Below, in pieces: positions 1 to 5,127 of a stretch of DNA of 5,127 nt. The position numbers and the translations under genes were made by a program. Below the pieces are notes generated by a model. That model searched no databases, had not been told where the DNA came from, and was given only the letters and a program-made list of their open reading frames with translations. The DNA comes from Natronohydrobacter sp. (GTDB lineage: Bacteria > Pseudomonadota > Alphaproteobacteria > Rhodobacterales > Rhodobacteraceae). The stretch's first letter is position 1. The number at the start of each line of letters is the position of its first letter. The stretch is taken from the NCBI GenBank assembly GCA_007117255.1, contig SKGU01000181.1, forward strand, positions 1 through 5,127. The letters run 5' to 3'.

Positions 1-840
1 CTGGGCAAGACCACGCTGGCGCAGATCATGGCGCGCGAATTGGGGGTGGGGTTCCGGATGACCTCTGGCCCGGTTCTGGCCAAGGCGGGGGATCTGGCGG
101 CGATCCTGACCAATCTGGAAGCGCGCGATGTGCTGTTCATTGACGAAATTCATCGCCTGAACCCAGTGGTCGAGGAAGTCCTGTATCCGGCGCTGGAAGA
201 TTACCAACTTGATCTGGTGATTGGCGAAGGGCCAGCCGCGCGCACAGTGCGGATCGAATTGCAGCCCTTCACGCTGGTTGGGGCGACCACACGGCTGGGG
301 CTTCTGACCACGCCCTTGCGCGACCGCTTCGGCATTCCGACGCGGTTGCAATTCTATAGCGAAGATGAGCTATGCCTGATCGTTGCACGCGGCGCGCGGC
401 TTCTGGGCGTGAAAGCCGATGATGCCGGCGTGCGTGAGATTGCGCGGCGCGCGCGGGGAACGCCCCGCATTGCCGGGCGCCTGCTGCGCCGTGTTGTCGA
501 TTTCGCGCTGGTCGAAGGAGATGGGCGGCTGAATCAGACGCTCGCGGATAACGCGCTGACCCGGTTGGGCGTGGATCATCTTGGCCTTGACGGGGCAGAC
601 CGGCGCTATCTGTCGCTTCTGGCCGAGAATTACGGCGGTGGCCCGGTGGGGGTTGAAACAATCGCCGCTGCTTTGTCGGAATCGCGCGATGCGATCGAGG
701 AAGTGATCGAGCCGTTCCTGCTGCAACAAGGGCTGATTGCACGCACGCCGCGCGGGCGGATGCTGGCCGCGAAAGCCTGGGCGCATCTGGGGCTTGCCGC
801 GCCCGCCCCGCCCGGTCAGGGGCGCTTGTTCGAGGATTGA
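1..840 (+). CDS. ruvB: RuvB, Holliday junction branch migration helicase (5' end outside window)
   Basis: RuvB is the hexameric AAA+ ATPase that, with RuvA, drives branch migration of Holliday junctions during recombinational repair in the cytoplasm; RuvC then cuts the junction. The frame is open from base 1 and gives 279 residues to the TGA at 838-840. The first residues, LGKTTLA, are the second half of the Walker A motif, so about 60 N-terminal residues are missing. Numbering from the first visible codon: Walker B with DEIH at 48-51; the beta-hairpin region thought to contact RuvA near 70-90; sensor 1 GATTR at 94-98; arginine-finger segment PLRDRFG at 105-111; sensor 2 GTPRIAGR at 153-160, where most homologues I recall have Asn instead of this Gly. 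The C-terminal DNA-binding winged helix follows, with YGGGPVGVET and the TPRGR turn. The expected full length of about 340 residues fits the family. It is the last gene of its unit and converges on ribF. Confidence 0.97.
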   Translation: MGKTTLAQIMARELGVGFRMTSGPVLAKAGDLAAILTNLEARDVLFIDEIHRLNPVVEEVLYPALEDYQLDLVIGEGPAARTVRIELQPFTLVGATTRLGLLTTPLRDRFGIPTRLQFYSEDELCLIVARGARLLGVKADDAGVREIARRARGTPRIAGRLLRRVVDFALVEGDGRLNQTLADNALTRLGVDHLGLDGADRRYLSLLAENYGGGPVGVETIAAALSESRDAIEEVIEPFLLQQGLIARTPRGRMLAAKAWAHLGLAAPAPPGQGRLFED

Positions 841-888
841 CGCAGCACTTGTCGGCCCTGCCGCGCCCATGAAACCCTATAGACCGCT
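841..888. other. Convergent ruvB/ribF gap without a clear terminator
   Basis: These 48 bases separate the stop codons of ruvB (+) and ribF (minus). The only symmetry I see is a 4-bp stem (CGGC/GCCG, 853-863) with no T-tract on either side. That is too weak to call an intrinsic terminator. Both transcripts probably end by Rho or read into each other. Confidence 0.5.
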
Positions 889-1815
889 TCAGAGCCTCGC
901 CAGCACATCGCGGGCCTGCGCGCTGTCTGCATCCATCTGGGCGATCAACTCTGGCAGGCTGTCAAAACGCATCTCGTCGCGCAGATGCTCGACCAGTGCC
1001 ACGGACAGGGCCGCACCATAAAGATCACCCTCAAAGTCAAAAAGGTAGCTTTCCAGATTGGGCGTGTTCTCACCAAACATCGGTCGCACGCCGAGCGAAG
1101 CCACCGCCTTGTATTGCCCTTGATGCGGACCATCCAGCACATCCACCAGCACTGCGTATACGCCAAGCCGGGGCAGATGCAGCCTGTCCATCGACATATT
1201 CGCGGTCGGATATCCCAACTGGCGCCCGCGTTTTTCGCCATGCAGGACCGGCCCGTCGATCCGGTGCCAATGACCCAGCATGGCGGCAGCATCGCGTGGG
1301 CGACCTTCAGTCAATGCCTGCCGGATCGCGGTTGATGAAAAAACCTGCGCACCTTCGCTCAAGAGCGGCGCAATTGTCACCTCAAAGCCCAGTGTTTGGC
1401 CCAGTGCGGCAAGATCCTGCGCGGTGCCAGAGCGCCCTTTGCCAAAGCAGAAATCAGCCCCCACCACGACATGACGCACGCCAAGCCCATCTGCCAGAAC
1501 GTCGCGTGCGAATGCCTCTGCGCTTAACCCGGCAAGTTCGGCGGTGAAGGGCAGTTCATACACATATCCCACACCGAGCCAGTCCAGCCGATGTGCCCGC
1601 GTGGCAGAGTTCATCAAGCGAAATGGCGGCGCATCTGGCGCGAAGAATTCGCGCGGATGCGGCTCAAAGGTCACAATGCCAAGGGGCGTGTCGTGCTGGC
1701 GTGCAAGATCAATCACATGTTGATGCCCACGGTGCACGCCATCGAAATTGCCCAACGCAACAGATGCGCCCTTGCAGCCGTCAGTGACGTCGCGCCAGTG
1801 ATGGAAAACCTTCAT
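889..1815 (-). CDS. ribF: Bifunctional riboflavin kinase / FAD synthetase
   Basis: This cytoplasmic enzyme phosphorylates riboflavin to FMN and then adenylates FMN to FAD, the last two steps of flavin cofactor synthesis. The 308-residue length is normal for the family. The N-terminal adenylyltransferase domain shows GNFDGVHRGH at 22-31 (the HxGH-type nucleotide-binding motif), TFEPHP at 49-54, GADFCFGKGRSG at 119-130 and SSTAIRQAL at 160-168. The C-terminal kinase domain shows GRQLGYPTAN at 197-206 (PTAN motif, ATP/Mg binding) and SLGVRPMFG at 240-248, followed by LESYLFDF at 254-261, which holds the catalytic glutamate at 255. The ATG start agrees with the usual family N-terminus. The gene lies 29 bases after the MaoC-like gene on the same strand and is probably co-transcribed with it. 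Its Shine-Dalgarno-like GGGG lies inside a hairpin that reaches the start codon. No FMN riboswitch is visible upstream. Confidence 0.96.
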   Translation of the reverse strand: MKVFHHWRDVTDGCKGASVALGNFDGVHRGHQHVIDLARQHDTPLGIVTFEPHPREFFAPDAPPFRLMNSATRAHRLDWLGVGYVYELPFTAELAGLSAEAFARDVLADGLGVRHVVVGADFCFGKGRSGTAQDLAALGQTLGFEVTIAPLLSEGAQVFSSTAIRQALTEGRPRDAAAMLGHWHRIDGPVLHGEKRGRQLGYPTANMSMDRLHLPRLGVYAVLVDVLDGPHQGQYKAVASLGVRPMFGENTPNLESYLFDFEGDLYGAALSVALVEHLRDEMRFDSLPELIAQMDADSAQARDVLARL

Positions 1816-1834
1816 CTGCCCCCTGTGGGGCAGA
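1815..1834 (-). promoter_or_regulatory. Hairpin covering the ribF ribosome binding site
   Basis: In the ribF mRNA the arms UCUGCCCC and GGGGCAGA form a perfect 8-bp stem with a four-base loop (ACAG). The 3' arm contains the only G-rich Shine-Dalgarno-like sequence, three bases before the start codon, and its last base is the A of the AUG. The 5' arm's GCCCC can instead pair with a GGGGC further upstream (1836-1840 on the plus strand), giving a competing 5-bp stem. The pairing is read directly from the sequence. A role in translational control or coupling is inference. Confidence 0.5.
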
Positions 1835-1844
1835 AGCCCCGGCC

Positions 1845-2312
1845 CTAGTCGAATTTCCGGCTGGGTGCGAGCACGGTTGCTTCACCCTTCAGCACTGTCG
1901 TATCCCCCACCGAGCAGCGACATTCAAGAGTGACGCGCCGCTTTGCATAGTCAATGGTCAGGACGGTGACTTCGGCCAGGATGACATCGCCGGGGCGCAC
2001 AGGTGCCATGAATTTCAATGTCTGGCCCATATAGATCGTGCCATGGCCCGGCAGTTGTTCGCCGATGACTGCGGAAATCAGCCCGGCTGTCAGCATGCCA
2101 TGGGCGATACGTCCTTCAAAAATCGTATCTTGCGCATAGGCGTCATCCAGATGCACCGGATTGCGATCGGTCGAGACTTCGGCAAACAACTCGATGTCAC
2201 GGTCGGTGATTTCCTTGCGCAGATAGCGCGACATTCCGATTTCAAGGTCTTCGATGCAGATGGTTCCGCGCGGAAGATTGTCATTCATGCCATTGTCCAA
2301 CATTCCATCCAT
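1845..2312 (-). CDS. MaoC-like (R)-specific enoyl-CoA hydratase family protein
   Basis: The protein is a single hot-dog-fold MaoC/PhaJ-type domain of 155 residues, close to the size of short (R)-specific enoyl-CoA hydratases, which hydrate trans-2-enoyl-CoA to (R)-3-hydroxyacyl-CoA. Numbering from the first ATG, the hydratase-2 signature is at 43-74 (FAEVSTDRNPVHLDDAYA, then GRIAHGML), with the catalytic pair Asp49 and His54 present. The segment KFMAPVRPGDVI fits the second half of the fold. The true substrate cannot be read from sequence. Polyhydroxyalkanoate supply, beta-oxidation or a C4/C5 acyl-CoA route are all possible, and no PHA gene is nearby. There are two plausible starts: the ATG ending at 2312, with TAAGGT 8 bases upstream, and the in-frame ATG ending at 2303 (Met4), with AAAGGA 8 bases upstream. 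I keep the longer one. ribF follows 29 bases downstream. Confidence 0.9.
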   Translation of the reverse strand: MDGMLDNGMNDNLPRGTICIEDLEIGMSRYLRKEITDRDIELFAEVSTDRNPVHLDDAYAQDTIFEGRIAHGMLTAGLISAVIGEQLPGHGTIYMGQTLKFMAPVRPGDVILAEVTVLTIDYAKRRVTLECRCSVGDTTVLKGEATVLAPSRKFD

Positions 2313-2390
2313 CCTTTCAGACCTTACGATTCCTGTTCATGTCGCAGTGCAGCAATACCCGAAGTCAGCCTCTCACGCAACCATGAAGGA

Positions 2391-2430
2391 AATAATAATT
2401 CGAATGTTGACATAATGTCGTAAGATTATT
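2391..2430 (-). promoter_or_regulatory. AT-rich palindromic region, candidate operator/promoter of the MaoC-ribF unit
   Basis: This patch is much more AT-rich than its surroundings and lies 80-120 bases upstream of the MaoC-like start. Two symmetries are visible. One is an 11-base near-perfect palindrome, GACAT-A-ATGTC, at 2409-2419. The other is a pair of 12-base inverted repeats, 2391-2402 and 2419-2430, matching at 10 of 12 positions. No convincing -35/-10 pair stands out on the minus strand. A candidate such as TTACGA with AATTAT at 17-base spacing is poor. The regulator is unknown, so this is a candidate only. Confidence 0.35.
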
Positions 2431-2457
2431 GCGTGACACTCTGTCGCATCTCCAATG

Positions 2458-2494
2458 AAAAACGCGCCTCTGACCAGGTCAGGGCGCGCTTTTT
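2458..2494 (-). terminator. Intrinsic terminator after the HAD gene, bidirectional in form
   Basis: The stem pairs CGCGCC (2463-2468) plus CTGAC (2470-2474) with GTCAG (2478-2482) plus GGCGCG (2483-2488). It has one bulged T at 2469 and a three-base loop. On the minus strand it is followed by five T's (2458-2462), and it begins 24 bases past the HAD stop codon. A T5 run at 2490-2494 gives the same shape on the plus strand, but no plus-strand gene ends here. Confidence 0.88.
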
Positions 2495-2517
2495 GTGACG
2501 CTTGGGCGAAACAGGGT

Positions 2518-3399
2518 CTAGCGGAGTCGTCCGATCACAAAGTCCGGGCGCAATTCCTGCGTCTCCAACCATGCGGTCAGCTTGTCTGGTTCGGGGTTTT
2601 CAACATCTGGCCCGAACTCCGCAGCTGCAAGGCCGCCCGTGATGAACAAAGTGTCAATGCCCTCACCAATCCCGCCTTGAATATCGGTGAAAAACCCATC
2701 CCCGATTGCGATGGTGCGTTCGTCGGCAAAGCTGAAGCCACCTTCAACGGCCAGCCTGCGCGCAAGATCATAGATCGGCGGATGCGGCTTGCCGAAATAC
2801 AGGCTCTCGCCGCCCATCTGATCATAGAGCTGCGCAAGCGCACCTGCACAGAAAATCCGTGTCTCACCATAATCGACCACGATATCGGGATTGGCACAGA
2901 GCAGCTTCAACCCGCGCGCCTTGGCCGACAGGAATTTGCCGCGATAATCATCAGGGGTCTCGGCCATCTCGTCGAAAAGGCCCGTGCACACAATCCCTTC
3001 CGCCTCGTCGAAGGGCACACGCTCTACCTGTGGGTGGTCTTCCGCCCACTCTGGCAGGTCGGTAAAGAATGTGTCGTCCTTTTCCGGGCCAAGATGCCAG
3101 ATGCGATGACCGACGACGCCCCGGATCATGGCGTCCTGTGCCGCATCGCCGGATGTGGCGATTGCATCATAAGCGTCGTGCGACAGGCCCATCACATCCA
3201 GACGTTCCCTGATTGCGGCCTGTGGGCGCGGCGCATTGGTCACGAGAATCACCCGTCCGCCCTTGCGCCGAAATGCGATCAGGGCAGCTTCAGCGGCCTT
3301 GTAGATCTCCTTGCCGTTATGCACGCAGCCCCACAGATCAACCAGGGCCAGATCATACTCTGTCGAGATATCGGCAAGCGCCGGAATGATCCGCGTCAC
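2518..3399 (-). CDS. TIGR01459-like HAD superfamily class IIA hydrolase
   Basis: This 293-residue cytoplasmic protein has the HAD core with a class IIA (NagD-like) cap. Motif I is LVDLWGCVHNG at 19-29, with the nucleophile at Asp21. Motif II is VTNAPR at 53-58. The large C2-type cap lies roughly between 70 and 185. Motif III is YFGKPHPPIY at 201-210, with Lys204. Motif IV is GDGFFTD at 233-239. The second aspartate of the usual DxD motif I is Trp23. As I recall, this DxWG form is normal in the alphaproteobacterial TIGR01459 group, whose substrate is unknown. Loss of the general acid/base makes plain phosphatase activity uncertain. The start is a GTG that overlaps the stop of the pyrophosphatase gene by four bases (GTGA), which points to translational coupling. 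No strong Shine-Dalgarno sequence precedes it. The unit ends at the terminator just downstream. Confidence 0.92.
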   Translation of the reverse strand: MTRIIPALADISTEYDLALVDLWGCVHNGKEIYKAAEAALIAFRRKGGRVILVTNAPRPQAAIRERLDVMGLSHDAYDAIATSGDAAQDAMIRGVVGHRIWHLGPEKDDTFFTDLPEWAEDHPQVERVPFDEAEGIVCTGLFDEMAETPDDYRGKFLSAKARGLKLLCANPDIVVDYGETRIFCAGALAQLYDQMGGESLYFGKPHPPIYDLARRLAVEGGFSFADERTIAIGDGFFTDIQGGIGEGIDTLFITGGLAAAEFGPDVENPEPDKLTAWLETQELRPDFVIGRLR

Positions 3400-4313
3400 A
3401 GGCTTAGTACCGGGATGATCTGCTTCTTGCGGCTCATCACGCCCGGCAGCGTGACCGTATCGCCCGCAGCGCTGAGTTTGAACGAGGCCTCGGCCACCTG
3501 CCGGACAAGATCGTTCTGCAGCACCAGCGTCGCTTCTTCGTTCAGGATATCGACGATGAACAGCATGACGTCATCCGCGCCATCTTCTGCCGCCACGCCT
3601 GGGATCGCGGCCACAAGTTCGTCCTTGCGTGACAGGATCTGCGCGGGTGATGTGGTTTCCAGCACGGAAATGCGGAAGGTCTTGTCCCCGACCGTGCATT
3701 TCTTGGCATCCATCATCAGCAATTCAGCGGCTGAAAACGCCGATACGTCGGATTTCGCCGCAAACATTTGCGCGGCCAGATCGCTGAGATCAACCCCCAG
3801 TTCATCCGCGAGCGCATGCGCTACAGCCCGGTCAGTCTGCGTTGTGGTGGGTGAGCGGAATTCCAGCGTGTCCGACAGAATGCAGGACAGCATTAACCCT
3901 TTTATCTCGCGCGGGGCCTGCGCCATGTGATTTCCGATCAGCTCATACATGATCGTCGCCGTGCAGGCGAGCGGCTTGATGGTGATATCAATCGGTCCTT
4001 TGGTTTCCAACCCGCCGACAAGGCGGTGATGGTCGATAATGGCCTGAATATCGGCGTCGTTGATCCCGTCGGGCAGCTCGGCGGGGTTGTTGGTGTCCAC
4101 GATCACCACAGGTGTCCCGGCGGGCAGATCTGTCAGGATCTCAGGCTGTGTGACGCCCCAGTGACGCAGCACAAAGGCCGCTTCGGTATTGGGTGTGCCC
4201 AGAAGCACAGCCTCGGCGGGGGTTTGCTGAATCTGGCTGAAATACCACGCCCAGATCAGGGGCGAGCCGGTCGAGTCAGTGTCAGGTGAGAAATGTCCGA
4301 AAACCTTGATCAT
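3396..4313 (-). CDS. ppaC: Manganese-dependent (family II) inorganic pyrophosphatase
   Basis: This DHH-family enzyme hydrolyses pyrophosphate to two phosphates in the cytoplasm, pulling biosynthetic reactions forward. The chosen start gives 305 residues (MIKVFGHF...), near the usual 305-310 for forms without CBS domains. Metal-binding motifs are GHFSPDTDS at 6-14 (His7, Asp11, Asp13), VDTNNP at 72-77 (Asp73), the DHH motif IDHHR at 93-97, and ILSDT at 145-149 (Asp148). The C-terminal substrate-binding motif SRKKQIIPVL is at 294-303. In Bacillus-type enzymes the second motif reads VDHNE; here the His after Asp73 is Thr, while the metal-ligand Asp is kept. Two in-frame ATGs lie upstream (ends 4322 and 4328) but have no better ribosome site and add residues not typical of the family. 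The gene heads a two-gene unit with the HAD gene and has its own sigma-70-type promoter. Confidence 0.95.
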   Translation of the reverse strand: MIKVFGHFSPDTDSTGSPLIWAWYFSQIQQTPAEAVLLGTPNTEAAFVLRHWGVTQPEILTDLPAGTPVVIVDTNNPAELPDGINDADIQAIIDHHRLVGGLETKGPIDITIKPLACTATIMYELIGNHMAQAPREIKGLMLSCILSDTLEFRSPTTTQTDRAVAHALADELGVDLSDLAAQMFAAKSDVSAFSAAELLMMDAKKCTVGDKTFRISVLETTSPAQILSRKDELVAAIPGVAAEDGADDVMLFIVDILNEEATLVLQNDLVRQVAEASFKLSAAGDTVTLPGVMSRKKQIIPVLSL

Positions 4314-4355
4314 TCTGTGCATCCGCATCCAGGGCAGGGAAGTTGTTCGCGCAGG

Positions 4356-4384
4356 CTTATAGCGATCCGTTCATTGAATGTCAC
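4356..4384 (-). promoter_or_regulatory. Sigma-70-type promoter of the pyrophosphatase-HAD unit
   Basis: Reading the minus strand, GTGACA (4379-4384, five of six matches to TTGACA) is separated by exactly 17 bases from TATAAG (4356-4361, five of six matches to TATAAT). Transcription would begin near 4349, giving a leader of about 35 bases to the ATG at 4313. The consensus match is good, but activity is untested. Confidence 0.65.
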
Positions 4385-4475
4385 GCCGCAGGGAGCGCTT
4401 TCGGAGATGCGAAATTAATATCATGGTCACTTCTGTCTGACACAGTCGCAACGGTGTGTTTTGGTTGGCTGGTTC
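4385..4475 (+). promoter_or_regulatory. Intergenic region upstream of the seven-helix membrane gene
   Basis: This part of the divergent intergenic region should hold the plus-strand promoter. The best -10 candidate is TATCAT at 4419-4424 (five of six matches), with no good -35 at the right distance. A short symmetry TGTC-T-GACA lies at 4434-4442. An in-frame TAA at 4416-4418 limits how far upstream the membrane gene can start. Confidence 0.25.
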
Positions 4476-5127
4476 ATGACGGAACTGATGGACATCTGGA
4501 TCGTGATCGCGATTGCGGCAGTGGTGGTGATTGCGTCACTGGTCCTGACAAGCTTCGCGGGTGCCCGGCGTCATGCCCGGCGCGATGCAGCGGCTTTCAG
4601 GTGGCTGGCGGGGACGAATATCGCGTTCCTTCTGGGGGCGATGGGGCTGATGCTTGCTCCGGTGTTGCCATTCTGGCTCAGCGCCAGCATGGTTATCATG
4701 GGTATGCTGCTGGGCCTGATTGTCGGATATTTTGCCCTGCTGATCGGCATAGGCGAAAATCCCGCGCCGCAACGCTACCTGATGATCGTGCTGGCGCTTG
4801 GCGCCATGCAGGGCATGCTGGCCGCAATCATCGAGGATGTCTCGGCGCTTGTGATCAGTTCTTCGCTGATCAACGGGATCATCGGGCTTGCGCTGTCGCG
4901 TCAGCTTTGGCGCCGCGCACAGACTTTCGGCAAGGAACTGGCCCTGCTGGCCAGCGCGCCTTTCATGGCCATAGGAATGGCATATCTGGTGCGGTTGGGG
5001 CTTGTATTCATGGAGGTCAGCGCCTTCGGGATCACGGTCATGACCCTGATCATCACCTTCCTGATGGCGTTTTCCGCGCTGCAATGGGGCTTCGCCCTGC
5101 TGGCGTTCCGGGCCGCCAGGCTGAACC
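4476..5127 (+). CDS. Seven-helix membrane protein, N-terminal part (3' end outside window)
   Basis: The frame is open from the ATG at 4476 to the window edge, giving at least 217 residues with no stop. Approximate hydrophobic segments are 7-28, 44-63, 66-92, 101-119, 122-140, 155-178 and 184-210. The loop after helix 1 is rich in Arg (GARRHARRD, 29-37), and a second basic loop (SRQLWRRAQ, 141-149) follows helix 5. This suggests those loops are cytoplasmic. The visible end (WGFALLAFRAARLN, 204-217) turns basic after the last helix, as in proteins where a cytoplasmic signalling domain follows. I suspect a membrane-anchored diguanylate cyclase or histidine kinase, but no GGDEF or kinase motif lies inside the window. 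The ribosome site is weak. ATG at 4488 (Met5), with CGGA just upstream, is an alternative start. The gene is divergent from the pyrophosphatase unit. Confidence 0.8.
   Translation, partial: MTELMDIWIVIAIAAVVVIASLVLTSFAGARRHARRDAAAFRWLAGTNIAFLLGAMGLMLAPVLPFWLSASMVIMGMLLGLIVGYFALLIGIGENPAPQRYLMIVLALGAMQGMLAAIIEDVSALVISSSLINGIIGLALSRQLWRRAQTFGKELALLASAPFMAIGMAYLVRLGLVFMEVSAFGITVMTLIITFLMAFSALQWGFALLAFRAARLN

Noticed and set aside
269..870. Minus-strand open frames of 157 and 166 codons within ruvB
   Set aside because: They are shadows of the ruvB reading frame, Arg/Ala/Pro-rich and without motifs.
985..1547. Plus-strand open frames of 116 and 183 codons within ribF
   Set aside because: They are antisense to a complete ribF with all family motifs and have no plausible ribosome site or domain.
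1816..1844. FMN riboswitch upstream of ribF
   Set aside because: The gap is only 29 bases, far shorter than an RFN element, and none of its conserved helices can be present.
2382..2414. Ten-codon plus-strand reading frame in the gap before the MaoC-like gene
   Set aside because: It is very short, lies over the palindromic region, has no downstream gene for which it could be a leader peptide, and shows no distinctive composition.
2407..2435. Plus-strand TTGACA as a -35 box
   Set aside because: The match is perfect, but no -10 box lies at 16-18 bases and no plus-strand gene follows. The bases are better explained as part of the palindrome.
2455..3930. Plus-strand open frame of 491 codons antisense to the HAD and pyrophosphatase genes
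   Set aside because: It runs across two minus-strand genes with complete catalytic motifs, crosses their overlap and the terminator, and its product has no recognisable domain and mixed low-complexity Ser/Cys-rich content. It is the expected side effect of GC-rich codon use.
4536..5084. Minus-strand open frame of 182 codons rich in His, Gln and Arg
   Set aside because: It is antisense to the seven-helix membrane gene. Its composition is what complementing hydrophobic codons gives, and no fold or motif is visible.

Overview
The window looks like ordinary chromosomal DNA from an alphaproteobacterium, most likely a member of the Rhodobacterales. It is GC-rich, with strong GC bias at third codon positions. 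It also carries an alphaproteobacterial type of class IIA HAD protein (TIGR01459-like) next to a manganese-dependent inorganic pyrophosphatase, and a MaoC-type hydratase next to ribF. The taxonomic call comes from recalled protein style and gene neighbourhoods, not from a search. I see no insertion sequence, phage gene, tRNA, rRNA or CRISPR array.

Layout from left to right. Bases 1-840 (+) are the 3' part of ruvB, entering the window inside the Walker A loop. After a 48-base convergent gap comes ribF (minus, 889-1815), the riboflavin kinase/FAD synthetase. It is preceded on the same strand, 29 bases upstream, by a MaoC-fold enoyl-CoA hydratase-like gene (minus, 1845-2312). These two probably form one transcription unit, read from an AT-rich upstream region that contains inverted repeats. 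A strong intrinsic terminator at 2458-2494 closes a second minus-strand unit. That unit has a manganese-dependent inorganic pyrophosphatase (3396-4313) followed, with a 4-base GTGA overlap, by a HAD-family protein (2518-3399). A good sigma-70-type promoter for it lies at 4356-4384. Divergently, from 4476 to the right edge (+), runs the N-terminal part of a seven-helix membrane protein of unknown function. It is probably the sensory or anchoring part of a longer signalling protein.

Most genes are housekeeping: Holliday-junction migration, flavin cofactor synthesis, pyrophosphate removal, acyl-CoA metabolism. No clearly new system is visible. The points most worth a second look are a perfect 8-bp hairpin that buries the ribF translation start and competes with an alternative stem, the HAD protein whose second catalytic aspartate is a tryptophan, the palindromic region upstream of the MaoC gene, and the cut-off seven-helix protein.
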